This document shows, piece after piece, positions 1 through 6,687 of a stretch of 10,729 nt of DNA. The stretch's first letter is position 1, and every line of letters begins with the position of its first letter. The notes below the pieces were generated by a model. That model was not told the origin of the DNA and did no database searches. It saw nothing but the letters and a program-made list of their open reading frames with translations. The position numbers and the translations under genes were made by a program. The stretch covers positions 1 through 10,729 of the forward strand of contig WFMU01000478.1 in assembly GCA_015488935.1 (NCBI GenBank). The letters run 5' to 3'. This DNA comes from Flavobacteriaceae bacterium. Lineage in GTDB: Bacteria > Bacteroidota > Bacteroidia > Flavobacteriales > Flavobacteriaceae.

Positions 1-17
1 ATGTGTATAAGAGACAG
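1..17. other. Nextera/Tn5 mosaic-end adapter remnant (artefact)
   Basis: The first 17 bases, ATGTGTATAAGAGACAG, are identical to the last 17 bases of the 19-base Tn5 mosaic end used in Nextera libraries. Finding this exactly at base 1 points to untrimmed adapter at a contig end and not to a genomic element. Native sequence should be taken to start at about base 18. The reading frame of the adjacent gene runs through the adapter without meeting a stop, so a gene caller could add a few false residues. Confidence 0.95.
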
Positions 18-352
18 GAAAAATAATTTACAATAGCTTGTTTTAGTAAAACAGTTTGTTCGCCACCTTTAAGAAACGGTAGGTTTTCTACAAGATTGTA
101 ATGAGGCCAACCATCTTTATCAAAATAATCAAAAGTATAATAGCCAAAAGGTTCTAATAAACGACAAATTGCAATATGCATTAACGCTATTTTTTCGTCT
201 TTGGTAAATTTTTGAAATCCTTTTCCTAACTCTTGTACACCAATAAGATATACTATTGAATCGACATCCATTAATTCGCCATCTGCAAATTTATCTGAAA
301 TTTTTTTTTGAATAGTTTCCCATTTTTGTTTTATATTTTCGTTTACCGACAT
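18..352 (-). CDS. Conserved-looking hypothetical protein, 3' end truncated at contig edge
   Basis: An open frame starts at an ATG at 352-350 (MSVNENIKQKWETI...) and stays open for 111 codons until it meets the adapter at base 17, so the C-terminus is missing. The visible part is soluble, without signal peptide or membrane segment. It begins with a charged, probably helical stretch (residues 1-25), continues with a mixed region (SIVYLIGVQELGKGFQKFTK, about 32-51), and has an aromatic-rich part around residues 70-93 with YYTFDYFDKDGWPHYNLVEN. It contains one cysteine (63) and no metal-binding or nucleotide-binding motif that I recognise. It lies 32 bp downstream of the TruA-family gene on the same strand with no terminator between, so the two are probably co-transcribed. 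The composition matches the neighbouring genes and the frame is clean, which supports a real gene. I do not recognise the family and assign no function. Confidence 0.75.
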
Positions 353-384
353 CTGATTTTTATTTTATGCAAAGAACGTAAATT

Positions 385-1170
385 TTATGTATCCTTATAG
401 GTTACATCATGTAAAATTAAGCCTGAGGCAGGAGCAACAAACGGCAAAGGTTTATCAATGTTGTGTTCTACTAGTGATTTTTTTATAAAATCGATACTAA
501 TCTGTCCTTGTCCAAGTCTAAAAAGAGTACCCATAATTAAGCGTACTTGATTTCTTAAAAAACCTTTACTTTTAATACGGTACATATATGTTTTTTCTGG
601 AAAAAAATTAGCCGAATATATATTGTTTTCTACAATTTCGCTCACAAGTATTTCTCTGTTGTAATTTGCAAATCCTGTTGGTTTGGTGCAAAAGTGTTTA
701 AACCAGTGTTTTCCTTGAAATAATTGTGCTCCTTTTTGCATTAATTCTAAATCTAAATCTTGATAAAAACAAGTTAATATTGGAGCTGCAAATGGATGGT
801 TTTTACTTCCAAAAGAAAAAAAGTATAAATATTCTTTTACTTTAGAATCGTTAATAACATTAAATTTACCATCTACTTCTTTTATGGATATGGCTTTAAT
901 ATCGTTTGGTAAATTCATGTTAAAATTGATTAAAAATTGTTTTAAATCTTTAATCTCTTCATAAATAAATAATTCCATCGGAAAGTTTGTTGCCGATACT
1001 CTAGCATCTGTTCTTCCTGCTCCCAAAATTTTTACTTTGTTTTTACCTAGAATAAATTTTAGTGTTTTTTCTACATGACCTTGTAGTGTTTTTAGGTTTT
1101 CTTGCCTTTGCCATCCATGAAAACGGAATCCTAAAAATTGTAATTGTATGAGGTAAAAATATCTTTTCAT
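385..1170 (-). CDS. truA: TruA-family tRNA pseudouridine synthase (divergent)
   Basis: A 261-residue cytoplasmic enzyme, the usual TruA size. The family isomerises uridine to pseudouridine in the tRNA anticodon arm (positions 38-40 for canonical TruA). Visible landmarks are the N-terminal strand with FRFHGWQRQ (residues 15-23), the catalytic loop GAGRTDARVSA (50-60) with the presumed nucleophile Asp55, a K-x-Y-x-Y segment (112-116) containing the conserved active-site tyrosine, the FLRNQVRLIMGTLFRLGQG helix (204-222), and the closing FVAPASGLILHDVTY segment (244-258). The catalytic loop differs from the canonical GRTDAGVHA: Gly becomes Arg57 and His becomes Ser59. The family is certain and the catalytic Asp is kept, but target sites could differ, so the symbol is at family level. 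It is divergent from the Rrf2 gene across 88 bp and leads the downstream hypothetical gene. Only weak promoter resemblance (TACTTTTA) is seen upstream. Confidence 0.88.
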   Translation of the reverse strand: MKRYFYLIQLQFLGFRFHGWQRQENLKTLQGHVEKTLKFILGKNKVKILGAGRTDARVSATNFPMELFIYEEIKDLKQFLINFNMNLPNDIKAISIKEVDGKFNVINDSKVKEYLYFFSFGSKNHPFAAPILTCFYQDLDLELMQKGAQLFQGKHWFKHFCTKPTGFANYNREILVSEIVENNIYSANFFPEKTYMYRIKSKGFLRNQVRLIMGTLFRLGQGQISIDFIKKSLVEHNIDKPLPFVAPASGLILHDVTYKDT

Positions 1171-1229
1171 TTCGTTGGTAAAAGTACTATCAATTAATGG
1201 AAAATAAATTAATTTACATTAACTTTTTA

Positions 1230-1247
1230 AAAGATAATAAAATCTTT
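1230..1247. promoter_or_regulatory. Inverted repeat AAAGAT-N6-ATCTTT, possible Rrf2 operator
   Basis: A perfect 6-bp inverted repeat (1230-1235 and 1242-1247) with a 6-base spacer lies just upstream of, and touches, the -7 element of the Rrf2 gene. Rrf2 dimers bind short AT-rich inverted repeats and usually autoregulate, so a repressor bound here would cover the promoter spacer. The outer AAGAT/ATCTT arms resemble those of NsrR sites, but the spacing is shorter. In AT-rich DNA a repeat of this size can arise by chance, so this is inference from position. Confidence 0.35.
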
Positions 1248-1254
1248 ATATTTG
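1247..1254 (+). promoter_or_regulatory. Bacteroidota -7 element TATATTTG of the Rrf2 gene
   Basis: TATATTTG matches the TAnnTTTG consensus exactly. It ends only four bases before the ATG at 1259. In mapped Bacteroidota promoters this element is centred near -7, which places transcription start at or next to the A of the ATG and implies a leaderless mRNA. No TTTG or TTG stands about 20 bases upstream. The sequence there is TTAACTTTTT, so the -33 element is weak. Confidence 0.5.
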
Positions 1255-1258
1255 TGCT

Positions 1259-1696
1259 ATGTTAACAAATTCGAGTAAATACGCAATTAGAGCCGTTTTA
1301 TATTTGGCAGTTTATACCAATGAAAATAAAAAAATGGGTTCTAAAGAAGTTGCAGATTCTATTAAAATTCCTGCACCATTCTTGGCTAAGATTTTGCAGA
1401 AATTAGTTAAAGATGATTTAATTTCTTCAACAAAAGGACCTAGAGGTGGTTTTTATTTAACGGAGGAAAATTTAGAAAAGTCAATGTTAGATATTGTTGC
1501 CTGTTCTGAGGGTATTGATTTATTTAAAGAATGTTTTTTAGGTTTAGAACGTTGCGGTGATGAAAATCCGTGTGCCATACACCACATGGTTGCTCCTTTT
1601 AAAAAGATGATGATTGAAGGTATGGGTAATAAGACTATTGCCGAATTTGCAAAAGAAACAAAAGAAGGAAAATCTTTTTTATTTTTGGAGGATTAG
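1259..1696 (+). CDS. Rrf2-family transcriptional regulator, probable Fe-S cluster sensor
   Basis: A 145-residue winged-helix regulator. Residues 1-70 carry the Rrf2 DNA-binding domain, opening MLTNSSKYAIRAVLYLAVY, with recognition helix PAPFLAKILQKLVKDDL (38-54) and wing STKGPRGGFYL (57-67). The effector region has Cys82, Cys92, Cys99 and Cys105 followed by His108-His109. The last three give C-x6-C-x5-C, nearly the C-x5-C-x5-C of IscR and NsrR, whose cysteines hold a [2Fe-2S] or [4Fe-4S] cluster. A role as iron-sulfur, NO or redox sensor is therefore likely. Which signal it reads cannot be told, since no cluster-assembly, NO-detoxification or sulfur gene lies nearby. The start is fixed by alignment to the family N-terminus, although it sits directly behind the promoter. 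The gene stands alone on its strand, divergent from truA and convergent with susD. Autoregulation is plausible from the inverted repeat upstream. Confidence 0.9.
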   Translation: MLTNSSKYAIRAVLYLAVYTNENKKMGSKEVADSIKIPAPFLAKILQKLVKDDLISSTKGPRGGFYLTEENLEKSMLDIVACSEGIDLFKECFLGLERCGDENPCAIHHMVAPFKKMMIEGMGNKTIAEFAKETKEGKSFLFLED

Positions 1697-1713
1697 TAAA
1701 CGGAAATCAAAAA

Positions 1714-1743
1714 AAAGCTTGTCTAAAAATATAGACAAGCTTT
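1714..1743. terminator. Bidirectional intrinsic terminator between the Rrf2 and susD genes
   Basis: A perfect 12-bp stem (AAAGCTTGTCTA at 1714-1725 paired with TAGACAAGCTTT at 1732-1743) with a 6-base loop lies between two convergent genes. On the minus strand it is followed by a run of eight T (complement of 1709-1716, partly within the stem), a good U-tract for ending the susC-susD mRNA. On the plus strand the stem ends in TTT then AAAATAT, so termination of the Rrf2 transcript has a weaker U-tract. Confidence 0.85.
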
Positions 1744-1766
1744 AAAATATTGGTTTAGTGTATTTT

Positions 1767-3257
1767 CTATTCTGCGTCCCACCACATTCTAGTAAGTAAT
1801 GTATCTCCACCTTGTTGTTCTATTGCTGCTGCAACATTGGTTGGATTATTCAATTTTTCAGAACCAGGATATACAAATCGTCTTGGGATTTGACCATTTG
1901 TTAGTGTTGCTGCAATTGCAAATGGTACTAACTGTGGATAACCAGATCTTTTCCAATTAGAATAAGTTTCTAATCCATTTCCAAAAGTAGCTACCCAATA
2001 TTGTTCGTTTATCATTTTTAATGCTTCTGCTGGTACAAATGGGTTAGCTGTTAGATAATCGTCTATTTGTGTGTTTGTAATTTCTACACCATGTCCGTAC
2101 ATAGATAAATAACTCATTGCTGCTCTAACACCTGCGTTGTAATGAGCTTCTACATCGCCACCAGCTAAATTCCATCGTTCTGCTGCTTCGGCAAGCATAA
2201 ATTCTACTTCGGCATAGGTTTGAAAGAAAAAAGGTGCATCGTAAATAATAATTCCAGAGCCTCCAAAAATATTAATATTTGGTTTTGAGTTTGCTGCTCC
2301 TCGTGTAGGGTCGTTAATATCTTGTCCAAATTGCAAATCAAAATCGGTATTTCCATCTACAGTAGAGCATAAAACCGAAACACGAGGGTCGTTTCTTGTT
2401 TTCATAAAATCCATAAAGGTTTTTGATATTTTAACTTGATTTTCGTGTCTTGAGGTAAAACATTTGGTTAAAGGGTTTACGTTTGGACCAAAACTGTTTG
2501 CATTATTTTCGTATTGTACAAAAGCAATATCGTCATTGCTTTCCATTACACCTCCTGCAATTGCTTTGGCTGCCCAAGTTTGTGCAGCGGCAGGATCTAC
2601 TTTTACCATACGCATTGCTAATCTTAACATTAGGGAGTTTGCAAATTTTTTCCATTTGGTATTATCGCCACCAAATAGTAAATCTGCAGAGCCATAAGAG
2701 TTACTACCACCACTATTTAATGTAGCAGCAGAATTTTCTAATGTGGTTAACATGTCTGCGTAAATATCACTTTGCTTGTCGTATTTTGGAAACCGAATAC
2801 CGTCTATAAAACCTCTTCCTGCTTCGGTATATGGTATATCGCCATAAGCATCGGTTAATCTACTAAAAATTAATACTTTTTGTACTCTTGCAATTGCTAG
2901 GTCTATGGCAGCTGTTGGGCTGTCACTTTTTTCTAATTGTACTTCTAAATCTACAATACTTTTAACAGAGGTTTGGTATTGTTCTTCAAAAAACCAGTGT
3001 GTATGTCCTTCTTTATAATTAAAAATTGGTCCATAGTGTGTAATATTTAGGTGTTGAATATCTGGCATGAGATGTATCATATTCCAAAATAAATAAGCAA
3101 CATAACTTTTTCCGCCTGTATATAATTGTGCATAGGTTAATTTTGTGGCTGGACTTATTTGTGAAGGTTTTGCTGGATTTACATTTAAATCTTCAAAACC
3201 ATCATCACACGATCCAAAGGATAGCATTAATACGAGTATTATAATTATTTTTTTCAT
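1767..3257 (-). CDS. SusD/RagB-family nutrient-binding outer-membrane lipoprotein
   Basis: A 496-residue surface lipoprotein that caps a SusC-type TonB-dependent channel and captures the nutrient. The N-terminus has a lipoprotein signal with lipobox SFGSC. Cys17 is the lipidation site and is followed by acidic residues (DDGFED), consistent with export to the cell surface in Bacteroidota. Next comes the typical NVNPAKPSQISPATKLTYAQL start (25-45), LTDAYGDIPYTEA (134-146), the TPR-rich helical body including FMLAEAAERWNLAGGDVEAH (353-372), the NWKRSGYP loop (434-441), and RRFVYPGSEKLNNPTNV (459-475). These features fit the SusD-like subgroup of Pfam PF12771. The gene starts 11 bp after the susC stop, so the two form an operon that ends at the terminator at 1714-1743. 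The substrate is unknown: no glycoside hydrolase, peptidase or sulfatase lies beside it. The gene is full length. Confidence 0.93.
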   Translation of the reverse strand: MKKIIIILVLMLSFGSCDDGFEDLNVNPAKPSQISPATKLTYAQLYTGGKSYVAYLFWNMIHLMPDIQHLNITHYGPIFNYKEGHTHWFFEEQYQTSVKSIVDLEVQLEKSDSPTAAIDLAIARVQKVLIFSRLTDAYGDIPYTEAGRGFIDGIRFPKYDKQSDIYADMLTTLENSAATLNSGGSNSYGSADLLFGGDNTKWKKFANSLMLRLAMRMVKVDPAAAQTWAAKAIAGGVMESNDDIAFVQYENNANSFGPNVNPLTKCFTSRHENQVKISKTFMDFMKTRNDPRVSVLCSTVDGNTDFDLQFGQDINDPTRGAANSKPNINIFGGSGIIIYDAPFFFQTYAEVEFMLAEAAERWNLAGGDVEAHYNAGVRAAMSYLSMYGHGVEITNTQIDDYLTANPFVPAEALKMINEQYWVATFGNGLETYSNWKRSGYPQLVPFAIAATLTNGQIPRRFVYPGSEKLNNPTNVAAAIEQQGGDTLLTRMWWDAE

Positions 3258-3268
3258 GATTCTTAATT

Positions 3269-6200
3269 TTAAAATTTAACATTTAATGTAAAACCAACAC
3301 TTCTTGTTGCTGGTAATCCAAACCTTTCTATTCCTTGCGAATTTAGGTTATTTAGCGATGCTTCTGGATCTATATTATCTACTTTTTTCATAATGTAGAA
3401 TAAATTTCTTCCTATTAACGATAGTCTTAAATCGCTAATAAAGGTATGGTTTAAAAATTTAGATGGTAAATCGTACGAAATACTTAATTCTCTAAATTTA
3501 ATAAAATCGGTATCGTAAACAAATTCTTCTGCAATTCCAGAATTTTCTGCTGCTATTAATCCGTAGTAAGTTCTTAAATTTTCTGGTGCTACGGTAATGG
3601 AGAATGGTTGTCCTGTTGCATCGTCAATTCCGTTAACTACCAAGCCATTTTCTCTACCTTCTAATGTTTTTTTGTGTAAACCTCGTAACATTAATTCTCG
3701 GTTTGTTCCAGAATGTACTTGTCCGCCATATTTAGCATCAATTAAAAATCCTAAGGATATATTTTTATATTTAAATGTATTTGTAAGTCCAAGGGTTAAT
3801 GGTGCTACTCCTTGTCCTAAAACTTTATTTTCGCCTTGTATAGGTTTTGGAATGGTTCCGCTTATATCATACATAATATTTCCATTTGCATCTCTTTTGT
3901 ATGAAGAGCCATAAATAACGCCATAATGTTCTCCTACGATATGAGAGATAATGGCTGTTTTTGAACGTGATAGACTTCCATCTACGTTTATTGGTGTATC
4001 TTCATCGTCTGTATGGATAATTCTACTGTTGTTATATCCTAAATTAAAGGAGGTACTCCATGAAAAATTATCGTTTTTATAAGGAGCGCCTCCAATTAAA
4101 AATTCTAATCCTTGATTTTCTAATTCTCCAATATTAAGTAATGCAGAGGTATATCCAGAAGATAATGATGCTGCTGCAGTAACAATATCTTTAGTGGTTT
4201 TATTTTTATAATATGCAATATCTAAATTCATTCTATTTTTAAAAAATCGACCATCAAATCCAACTTCAAATTCATTTTTTTGGAAAGGAACTAAATCTGG
4301 ATTAGGTATTGAATTTCCGTTTACTTGTCCTAATGGTTGTCCTTGGAATGAGCCTGTAATGGCGTAATCTAAATTTAAACTAAAAGCATTTTGTGCTCCT
4401 CCAGCTACTTGTGCATAACTTGCTCTTACTTTGGCATAGTTTATTGCTTCTGGTAATTTTAATGCTTTGTTTAGTAGCAAACTACTACTTAAAGACCAGT
4501 AAAATTCGTTGTTTGGTGTTGTTTTACCAGGATAGGATAGTGTGGAAAACCAATCGTTTCTTCCTGTATAGGTTACAAAGAAAAAATTATCATAATCTAC
4601 TTCAAATGAGCCATAAATAGAGCTTGTTTTGGTTGGTATATAAGTATATGTTGGTTCTGGTAATGTGGTATTGTTTAAATCTTCTATATCTGGTACTACA
4701 AAATTACTACCTGTTGCACTTAGTGCTTCAAAAGTTTTTTTTCTAGTATTTACACCAATTACAGAGTTTGTTGCTATTTTACCTATTAATTTTTTACTCA
4801 TTCCAAGCATCACATCGGTATCAAATAGACTATATGTAAATTTAGATTGGTATAATTTACCAGATGGTGCGTAAGCTGTTCCATAAGGTGTTACTCTTCT
4901 TCTGGATAAATCGTAGGTATCTATTCCTGCTCTTCCTGTGAGGTAAAGCCAATCTAAAATATCGTATTTTAAAGTTCCTGATGCTATAATTCTATTTTTT
5001 CTATCGTCGTTATTAAATTTATTTACTGCCCAATATGGATTGGTAATAAATTGGCTTGGTTGAAATCGTAATTCTGTTCCGTTATCATTATAACCAGGTT
5101 TTAAATCGTAAATATTTAAACTACTTGGTAAAACAAATGCTACAGTATTTGCATTTCCTGGTGTATCTCCAATAGTTACACGGTTGTGTACTTTTTCAAT
5201 AATATACTTGGTGTTAATGGAGGAGGTTAGTTTTGGGTTTATTTGTGCAGTTGCATTTAAAGCAAAGGATTTTCTGTTTAAAGTGGTTTTTGGAAAAATA
5301 TCTTTATTTTCTAAATTAGAAAAAGAAAAACGGTAACTTGTTTTTTCTCCTGCTTTAGTAAATGCAACAGAGTTTACTGCTGTAGTACCTGTATTGTAGA
5401 ATTTATCTAAGTTATTTCCTGTATATGTATATGGTCTTTTAACACCATCCCAATTGTAAACGAGTAAATCATCAAACCTTGCTCCCCAAGATTGTAGGGT
5501 ACTTGTATATGCGTCTGAAATGGCATTTGCTGTATCTGCTATTTCTACTGGATTTCCTGTAATATCGTACTCAAAACCTGGCTTTAATGCATTGTTTCCT
5601 TGACCATAAGTTGTTTGAAAGTCTTGTAGGTTGGTATTTACTTTATCGAAAGAAAATGAACTGGAGAATTCTACACCAAATCCTTGTTGTTTTTTTCCAG
5701 ATTTTGTAGTAATCATAATAACTCCATTTGATGCTTGTGCTCCGTATAATGCTGCTGCAGAGCTTCCTTTTAGTACCGAAACGGTTTCTATATCATCTGG
5801 ATTAATAGAGGAAACATCGTCTCCACCATCGCCGTGTTCTCCTCCAAATGCTCCAACGGCTGAGCCTTTGGTTTGGTTTATTATAGGAATACCATCAACT
5901 ACATATAAAGGTTGGTTGTTTCCTGTTAAGGAACTGGCTCCTCTAATAATAACTCTACCAGAGCCAGATGCTCCTGTACTATTGGTAGAAATATTTACAC
6001 CTGCTACTCTACCTTGTAAAGCGTTTATAGCACTAGTTGTTTTTACTTGAGCCATTTCTTCTCCACTTACTTTAGTTAGTGCATAACCTAGTGCTTTTGC
6101 TTCTTTTTTAATTCCTAAAGCTGTTACAACTACTTCGTCTAAACTTGTTGCATCTTCTACTAATTCTGCGTTAACTACAACGCTATTTTCGGTTAATTTT

Positions 6201-6454
6201 ACAGAAACTGTTTTGTATCCTATAAATTTAAAAATAAGGAGTTTGCCTTTTTTTTCTTCTGTTTTAATGGCATACTTTCCATCAAAATCAGTAACACTAC
6301 CAGTGTTGGTTCCATCAATAATTACAGTAACGCCAGGTAATGGGTTACCACTGGCTTTTTCGGTAACAGTACCTGAAATGGTTTTGGATTGTGCAAATAT
6401 TCCTTGCACAACAAAAAATATTAATACTGTTAAACAATAATAATTTTTTCTCAT
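3269..6454 (-). CDS. SusC/RagA-family TonB-dependent outer-membrane transporter
   Basis: A 1061-residue outer-membrane protein, the usual SusC length. A Sec signal peptide (about 1-21, cleavage near GIFA-Q) is followed by a carboxypeptidase-regulatory-like domain (about 25-100: TISGTVTEKASGNPLPGVTV, then DFDGKYAI). A TonB-box-like segment DEVVVTALG lies at 106-114. The plug spans about 120-255 and contains the SusC signatures ALQGRVAGVNI (145-155), GSGRVIIRGASSL (164-176), PLYVVDGIP (182-190) and SVLKGSSAAALYGAQASNGV (226-245). The rest is a 22-strand-type barrel rich in alternating aromatic residues, ending in Phe (TLNVKF). It imports a bound oligomer, handed over by the SusD partner, using energy from TonB-ExbBD, which is not in this window. 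It is first in its operon, behind a good promoter at 6484-6514. No sigma/anti-sigma pair or hybrid two-component regulator adjoins it, so its control lies elsewhere or is constitutive. The frame is intact; the substrate is unknown. Confidence 0.95.
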   Translation of the reverse strand: MRKNYYCLTVLIFFVVQGIFAQSKTISGTVTEKASGNPLPGVTVIIDGTNTGSVTDFDGKYAIKTEEKKGKLLIFKFIGYKTVSVKLTENSVVVNAELVEDATSLDEVVVTALGIKKEAKALGYALTKVSGEEMAQVKTTSAINALQGRVAGVNISTNSTGASGSGRVIIRGASSLTGNNQPLYVVDGIPIINQTKGSAVGAFGGEHGDGGDDVSSINPDDIETVSVLKGSSAAALYGAQASNGVIMITTKSGKKQQGFGVEFSSSFSFDKVNTNLQDFQTTYGQGNNALKPGFEYDITGNPVEIADTANAISDAYTSTLQSWGARFDDLLVYNWDGVKRPYTYTGNNLDKFYNTGTTAVNSVAFTKAGEKTSYRFSFSNLENKDIFPKTTLNRKSFALNATAQINPKLTSSINTKYIIEKVHNRVTIGDTPGNANTVAFVLPSSLNIYDLKPGYNDNGTELRFQPSQFITNPYWAVNKFNNDDRKNRIIASGTLKYDILDWLYLTGRAGIDTYDLSRRRVTPYGTAYAPSGKLYQSKFTYSLFDTDVMLGMSKKLIGKIATNSVIGVNTRKKTFEALSATGSNFVVPDIEDLNNTTLPEPTYTYIPTKTSSIYGSFEVDYDNFFFVTYTGRNDWFSTLSYPGKTTPNNEFYWSLSSSLLLNKALKLPEAINYAKVRASYAQVAGGAQNAFSLNLDYAITGSFQGQPLGQVNGNSIPNPDLVPFQKNEFEVGFDGRFFKNRMNLDIAYYKNKTTKDIVTAAASLSSGYTSALLNIGELENQGLEFLIGGAPYKNDNFSWSTSFNLGYNNSRIIHTDDEDTPINVDGSLSRSKTAIISHIVGEHYGVIYGSSYKRDANGNIMYDISGTIPKPIQGENKVLGQGVAPLTLGLTNTFKYKNISLGFLIDAKYGGQVHSGTNRELMLRGLHKKTLEGRENGLVVNGIDDATGQPFSITVAPENLRTYYGLIAAENSGIAEEFVYDTDFIKFRELSISYDLPSKFLNHTFISDLRLSLIGRNLFYIMKKVDNIDPEASLNNLNSQGIERFGLPATRSVGFTLNVKF

Positions 6455-6483
6455 AAAATTTGGTTTTTTAAATGTTGATTACC

Positions 6484-6514
6484 CAAAGATAAGGTTAATA
6501 TTGCTCTTCTACAA
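6484..6514 (-). promoter_or_regulatory. Promoter of the susC-susD operon
   Basis: Read on the minus strand, TATCTTTG (6491-6484) is an exact TAnnTTTG match, and TTG (6514-6512) lies 20 bases upstream, the spacing expected for the Bacteroidota -33/-7 promoter. Transcription would start near 6478, leaving a leader of about 25 bases before the susC ATG at 6454. This is the best promoter in the window. I see no clear operator next to it. Confidence 0.65.
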
Positions 6515-6599
6515 CTTATCGTGCTAACTTAAATGTAAAAATTTACAGTAATAAAAAAAATAGGAAGTAACTGGTTGTTTTGTTGCTAGTTTCTAAAAA

Positions 6600-6638
6600 T
6601 TTCCGTAAAGCTGTTTTGGCAAAACAGCTTTATGGAAA
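6600..6638 (-). terminator. Intrinsic terminator downstream of accD
   Basis: A long hairpin with arms 6600-6617 and 6621-6638 (core AAAGCTGTTTT / AAAACAGCTTT) has a 3-base loop and a single C-A mismatch when read on the minus strand (G-U on the plus strand). On the minus strand it is followed by TTTTT, making a strong rho-independent terminator about 50 bases after the accD stop. It separates the tamL-fbaA-accD cluster from the susC promoter roughly 90 bases further on. The rest of the 233-bp gap (6455-6687) shows no gene. Confidence 0.85.
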
Positions 6639-6687
6639 TAAAGTAATACTAAATTCTTTTTAGAAAATAGTTAGGTTTAAAAAAATA

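Noticed and set aside
1171..1229. Promoter for truA in the divergent region
   Set aside because: On the minus strand only near matches to TAnnTTTG exist (TACTTTTA, TATCTTTT), with no convincing -33 partner. I could not choose one with confidence.
2464..2725. Two overlapping plus-strand frames within the susD gene
   Set aside because: They overlap each other in different frames and lie antisense to a full-length SusD with clear family motifs, so they are shadows.
5631..6050. Plus-strand open frame of 139 codons, Pro/Thr/Ser rich
   Set aside because: It is the complement of the SusC plug region. Its composition follows from the reverse complement of conserved Gly/Ser/Asp codons and it has no own start signals.
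1767..6454. Polysaccharide utilisation locus
   Set aside because: A SusC/SusD pair alone does not make one. No carbohydrate-active enzyme, sulfatase or dedicated regulator lies in the window, and the flanking genes are housekeeping.
6539..6599. Small RNA or riboswitch between the accD terminator and the susC promoter
   Set aside because: The stretch is AT-rich, shows no stable pairing apart from the terminator hairpin, and holds no recognisable motif.
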